From: Planctomycetota bacterium
GTDB taxonomy: Bacteria > Planctomycetota > Phycisphaerae > WQYP01
Assembly (NCBI GenBank): GCA_021800165.1
Contig: JAJYZF010000001.1
Span: forward strand, 1 to 64,000
DNA length: 64,000 nucleotides
Direction: 5' to 3'
Made by a program: the position numbers and the translations under genes. Shown one piece after another: positions 59,985 through 64,000 of the stretch. The notes under the pieces were generated by a model. That model saw nothing but the letters and a program-made list of their open reading frames with translations, was not told where the DNA came from and did not search any database. The first letter of the stretch is position 1; each line of letters starts with the position of its first letter.

Positions 59985-61118
59985 TTACCCCAAATGTGAC
60001 CGCAGCCAGGCGAAAGCAAGCGCCTGCATCCGCGGGTCAAAACAGTGGGGTACGGGGAAAAACCGCCCCACATAATTTTGGGCGGCTGCGGCGCTGCGGT
60101 AATGCTGCCGCAGAACCTGATGCGCCGCCCGCATTCCGGAGAGAGGAAACAATTCATCACGCGAAGCATATTGCACCATCAACGGAGAGGGTGCCCGACA
60201 GGCGGCTAAGTCCGGCCAGTCGCCCACCCGACTTAGGCCCGGCGGCCAGAACATCCACGTATGGTATTTTACATGCGTATCCACCATCGGCTGGTAGCGG
60301 CTCATCATGCCCACAATAACCGTCGCATGAATGTGGTTGCAGGTGGCCTGCAGCAGCGCCGCGCGGCAGCCACCGCCCGAAAGCCCCACACAGCCGATGC
60401 GCTGCGCCGCGACATCATCCCGCGAGCGCAGATAGTTTACCGCCACGCGATCTTCATAACTTACCATCGCCGCCAACGTGGTGCCCAGCAGCGTGCAGTA
60501 CTTTTCCACCACGTGTTCATGTTCGGCGGCGGCCTGGTTGTACGTGCGAATTGCCGCCCGGGTGACGGGAAAGGTTTTCCGGTGGTGCTGGAGGGCCTTG
60601 GCACGTATCCACAGAGGCATGGCGGAAAGCGGGAAGCGCCGACTTCCCCAGAGAAACACGTCCGGCACCAGCACCACAAAGCCCTGTTCGGCCAAGGCAT
60701 TGGCGTAGGCCCGTCCGCCGTAGAACACGCGGCGAAAAGCCTGCAAAAATGGAGCCGGACCGCCCGGGCCATCCGCAATTTTCTCCTTGCCGTAGTATTT
60801 GAATCCGCCATGATCATGTAGGGCAACGATCGCCGGCAACCGCCGGCCGGGCGCGTGGCGGGGCCGCAGCAGCCAGGCGCGGGTGCGGGGGCCATAACCC
60901 ACCGACCAGGAGATCTCTTCACCGATGACGCGGGGCGTTTGCCATTGTGCATCAATCGTGGGAGCCTGGGGTTTTTCATCTCCGATGGAAAAATCCAACA
61001 CTTGGCGCACGATTCGTCGGGCGGTTGTTCCCGGCGGCAAAGACGGAAAAAGAGCATGGGCGGCTTTTGCGCCGGCCACCCAATCGCTGTATGGGCCGAG
61101 ATCCTGGTAAAGCATCAA
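59985..61118 (-). CDS. alpha/beta hydrolase (dienelactone hydrolase/acetyl xylan esterase-like)
   Basis: LPAIVALHDHGGFKYYGKEK; IGCVGLSGGGCRAALL; VQYASRDELFPL; VPHCFDPRMQALAF. Confidence 0.85.
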   Translation of the reverse strand: MMLYQDLGPYSDWVAGAKAAHALFPSLPPGTTARRIVRQVLDFSIGDEKPQAPTIDAQWQTPRVIGEEISWSVGYGPRTRAWLLRPRHAPGRRLPAIVALHDHGGFKYYGKEKIADGPGGPAPFLQAFRRVFYGGRAYANALAEQGFVVLVPDVFLWGSRRFPLSAMPLWIRAKALQHHRKTFPVTRAAIRTYNQAAAEHEHVVEKYCTLLGTTLAAMVSYEDRVAVNYLRSRDDVAAQRIGCVGLSGGGCRAALLQATCNHIHATVIVGMMSRYQPMVDTHVKYHTWMFWPPGLSRVGDWPDLAACRAPSPLMVQYASRDELFPLSGMRAAHQVLRQHYRSAAAAQNYVGRFFPVPHCFDPRMQALAFAWLRSHLG

Positions 61119-61563
61119 AAACGTCCTTCAAGGTGCCCATGCCGGTGAAGAAAAGTTTTGACCCCTGGCGGGTCGCTTGATCGCACGGGCAAGCCGGGGC
61201 AATTGTAACCACTTGGCAAAGTGCATGTAAGGCCGCAAAAAACCCTGGGGCCGGCCTCCGCCTTCCGCCGGCTGCGGCACAATTGACGCTAATTGCCGTC
61301 GGTGCCGACGAGGCGGGGATGTTGGCGGCTCAAAGTCGATCGGCGACCCGCTTATCGTATACAATTCCGTCAATGATTAAAATAGAAACGCCCGCTGGCC
61401 GCAGCGGGATGGGCTAGATGAACAGGTTTGGAGTCGCCGTTTTTCATTGGGGATCCGCCTGAACGGAACCATCGCTGGCTTCGGCATGCACCAAGAAGAT
61501 AGCGGAGCGCTCACATTTCCAGGAATCTTCGGGTATTCTAACGGATCGAAAGGAACGCAGGCC

Positions 61564-62751
61564 ATGAAACTTGAATCTCTTAAGCTCAAGAACTTCAAGG
61601 CATTCAAAAATGCTGAGCTTAAAAATATTCCACGCATGTGCGTGCTGGTTGGAGCCAACGGCACCGGCAAGTCCACGCTGCTTAGTGTGTTTGGCTTCCT
61701 GAAGGATGCCCTTACCGACGATGTGCCCATCGCTCTTACCCGTCTTGGTGGCAGCCGCGGCTTTCAAGAAGTACGCAGCCGCAACGCCTCTGGCCCGATC
61801 GAAATTGAATTGAAATTTCGTCAGGAGGAGGGCTCGCCTTTAATAACCTATTCGCTCGCGATTGATGAGGTTGGCGGCAAGCCGTCAGTGGCGCGCGAAG
61901 TGCTCAAGTACCGCCGCGGCAGCAGGGGGAAGCCCTGGCATTTTCTGGATTTTGCCAACGGCGAAGGGACCGCTGTCACCAATGAGCCTGAAAGTGTAAC
62001 GACGGAAAGTGAACTCATCCGCGAAACCCAAACGCTTAAATCGCCCGATACGCTTGCCATCCGGGGTTTGGCGCAGTTCAAAAAGTTTCCGGCCGCGATG
62101 GCTTTGGGTGAGCTTATATCCAACTGGCATATCTCCGATTTTCATATCCAGCGGGCCAGGCCCGAGCAGGAGGCCGGCCACGCCGAACATCTCTCCAAGG
62201 AAGGAGAAAATTTGGCCTTGGTGACAGAGTTTCTCTACAAGCGTCATCGGGATGTTTTTGATAAGATTATTGATCGCCTCAAACATCGCGTTCCGGGCGT
62301 TACTCAAGTGGACGCAAAGACCACCGAAGAAGGGCGGGTTCTATTACGGTTTATGGATGGAGCCTTCACCGACCCTTTTCTCGCTCGCCACGTTTCGGAT
62401 GGAACCATCAAGATGCTGGCGTACCTCATCATCCTTTACGATCCTAAGCCACATCCTCTGCTGTGCGTCGAGGAGCCCGAAAACCATTTATACCCAACGC
62501 TACTGGCGGAGCTAGCCGAGGAGTTCCGGGACTATGCGCGCCGAGGCGGGCAGGTTTTTATCTCAACACATTCTCCGGACTTTCTCAATGCATGCCGGCT
62601 TGAAGAGGTTTTCTGGCTGGTAAAGGACCAAGGATATACATTCGTCAAACGTGCCTCCGCCGACCAGCAAATCGTGGATTACGTGAGTGCCGGTGATAAG
62701 CTGGGTTACCTTTGGAAGCAGAGCTTTTTCGAAGGGGCAGCCCCGCAATGA
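61564..62751 (+). CDS. OLD/RecF-like AAA ATPase (ABC-type, AAA_21-like)
   Basis: MKLESLKLKNFKAFKNAEL; VGANGTGKSTLLSVFGFL; LLCVEEPENHLYPTLLAEL; QVFISTHSPDFLNA; RBS AAAGGAA. Confidence 0.93.
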   Translation: MKLESLKLKNFKAFKNAELKNIPRMCVLVGANGTGKSTLLSVFGFLKDALTDDVPIALTRLGGSRGFQEVRSRNASGPIEIELKFRQEEGSPLITYSLAIDEVGGKPSVAREVLKYRRGSRGKPWHFLDFANGEGTAVTNEPESVTTESELIRETQTLKSPDTLAIRGLAQFKKFPAAMALGELISNWHISDFHIQRARPEQEAGHAEHLSKEGENLALVTEFLYKRHRDVFDKIIDRLKHRVPGVTQVDAKTTEEGRVLLRFMDGAFTDPFLARHVSDGTIKMLAYLIILYDPKPHPLLCVEEPENHLYPTLLAELAEEFRDYARRGGQVFISTHSPDFLNACRLEEVFWLVKDQGYTFVKRASADQQIVDYVSAGDKLGYLWKQSFFEGAAPQ

Positions 62752-63317
62752 GCGAACTGGTCTTTCTGCTGGAAGAGCAATCCGCCCGCGCGATGCTTAT
62801 GGGCCTTCTGCCACGCCTGTTGCCGGGAAACATCAACGTGCGGTACATCGTTTTCGAGGGCAAGAGTGACCTGGAAGGCCAGATGGTTCGCCGCTTGCGA
62901 GGGTACCGATCATCTGGCGCTCGATTCGTAATCCTGCGTGATCAGGATTCGGGCAATTGCAAGGAGGTTAAAGCCTCGCTGGTCGAAAAATGCCAACAGG
63001 CCGGGCGAAGCGCACTGGTTCGCATCGCCTGCCACGAGTTGGAAAGTTGGTACCTGGCCGATTTGGCCGCCGTTGGAAAGGGCCTGGACATTCCCAACCT
63101 CGCGCAGAAGCAGACCAAGGCGAAGTATCGGCGGCCGGATTCGCTGGCCAACGCCTGCCAAGAGTTGGAAAAGCTCACCCAGGGGTGCTATCAAACTGTC
63201 AGTGGTTCGCGCGCAATAGGCCCCCATCTTGACATCGACAGTCGCCGATCTGGAAGCTTCGCGGTGTTTGTTGACGGGATCGGGGAGATCGCGGCTCAGT
63301 TGGCAGGGCCAGGTTGA
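62748..63317 (+). CDS. DUF4276-like protein, TOPRIM-like
   Basis: ELVFLLEEQSARAMLMGLLPRLL...YIVFEGKSDLE...FVILRDQDSGNCKEVKASL...HELESWYLAD; ATGA overlap with ATPase gene. Confidence 0.85.
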   Translation: MSELVFLLEEQSARAMLMGLLPRLLPGNINVRYIVFEGKSDLEGQMVRRLRGYRSSGARFVILRDQDSGNCKEVKASLVEKCQQAGRSALVRIACHELESWYLADLAAVGKGLDIPNLAQKQTKAKYRRPDSLANACQELEKLTQGCYQTVSGSRAIGPHLDIDSRRSGSFAVFVDGIGEIAAQLAGPG

Positions 63318-63768
63318 GCAGGTCTATGAGCCCGTCCAAGTAGTCGGCAATAAACGTGGTACGTCCTTTTAACACAAAGACTTACCTATTTTTACAATAA
63401 AATACTTAAGTCATTATTCTACATGAAGTTACGACTTTTGCCTGGCATTACTTGGACAGGCTTCCAGGGCAGTAGCGCGGGGCTGTTCGCCCTCCCTCGC
63501 CCCATTGTTAGCCCGCCCATTTATTGCGGGGGCGAAAATGGCCCCATTTAGCAGTCGCTTTCGTGGTGAACCGCCAACCGCCAGCGGGGAAATCTCAAAG
63601 CTGTGGTGGCGTTGTATTTTCACATCTGTGAATATGTCTTGTGGTCCAACCTCGTCGGCCTGATTTGGTAAAATGATATTAGAGGCCGTGGGTTCCTGGT
63701 GCCACTCGTTCGCATCTCGCAACGCGGGCTCGCGAGGCTCGGCCGTGTATTTAAAAAAGGACGTATAC

Positions 63769-64000
63769 ATGAACACATGTGGACATACTCAAACCGAACG
63801 GAAGACTGCCGATTACCTGGTTCGGCACCTTCCAGAAATTATTAACAAGCACCCCGGCAGTGATGTCTTTTTTGAATCTGACGAGACGGGAGCCATCATC
63901 CAGCACACGTATGACGATGCGGTCGCTAAGGATTGGCAGCCGCGCAACGGGCCTTGTACAGTTCCGCAAATTTCAGATTATGTTTTCCTGGAGGATGGAA
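63769..64000 (+). CDS. partial CDS, unknown protein truncated by window end
   Basis: ATG 63769 after AAAAAAGGACG; open to the window end (MNTCGHTQTERKTADYLVRHLPEIINKHPGSDVFFESDETGAII...). Confidence 0.55.
   Translation, partial: MNTCGHTQTERKTADYLVRHLPEIINKHPGSDVFFESDETGAIIQHTYDDAVAKDWQPRNGPCTVPQISDYVFLEDG

Noticed and set aside
63429-63776. 115-aa minus-strand ORF
   Set aside because: No supporting motif, overlaps the start of the plus-strand partial gene; not enough evidence
1-64000. tRNA genes, rRNA genes, CRISPR arrays, intact transposases
   Set aside because: Looked for T-loop-like GTTCGANTC motifs, spaced repeats and transposase motifs by eye and found none convincing; a tRNAscan-SE, minced and ISfinder run would be needed to exclude them

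Overview
A 64 kb GC-rich, mostly housekeeping bacterial chromosome segment. Gene content (PEP-CTERM protein, STN-like 'QPFW' modules, HisI/FolE2, split rplA-rplJ-rplL cluster) looks Planctomycetes/Phycisphaerae-like; this is inference and no taxonomic marker was checked. Confident genes: pyrD, DUF58 + MoxR ATPase pair, purSL fusion, rplA/rplJ/rplL, hisI, folE2, msrA, msrB, YfiH/laccase-domain protein, HAD phosphatase, rpsR, ferredoxin, GT2/GT39 glycosyltransferases, CDF transporter, Pat-like ADP-forming acyl-CoA synthetase/GNAT fusion, Tat-type PGRP amidase, aldo/keto reductase, PEP-CTERM protein, thioredoxin-NHL protein, paired M16 peptidases, RhaI-like isomerase, nitroreductase, SQR-like flavoprotein, a three-gene RND efflux operon, an alpha/beta hydrolase. 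The most unusual parts are: (1) a three-gene operon (1612-7423) built from four copies of one undescribed module (HEAT-like N-terminus, STN-like middle, conserved C-terminal '..PF.[FL]...L.R' end); (2) an OLD/RecF-type ATPase translationally coupled to a DUF4276/TOPRIM-like protein (61564-63317), a candidate defence pair; (3) a membrane-anchored KAP-like P-loop NTPase (27135-29267) whose start is overlapped by a micro-ORF across an A8 run; (4) two apparently decayed toxin-antitoxin loci; (5) a 184-bp MITE-like intergenic element with 17-bp perfect terminal inverted repeats (11257-11440); (6) an unannotated 46-aa ORF directly after the SQR gene. No tRNA, rRNA, CRISPR array or intact transposase was recognised. 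All calls are by eye from sequence; no database search was run.
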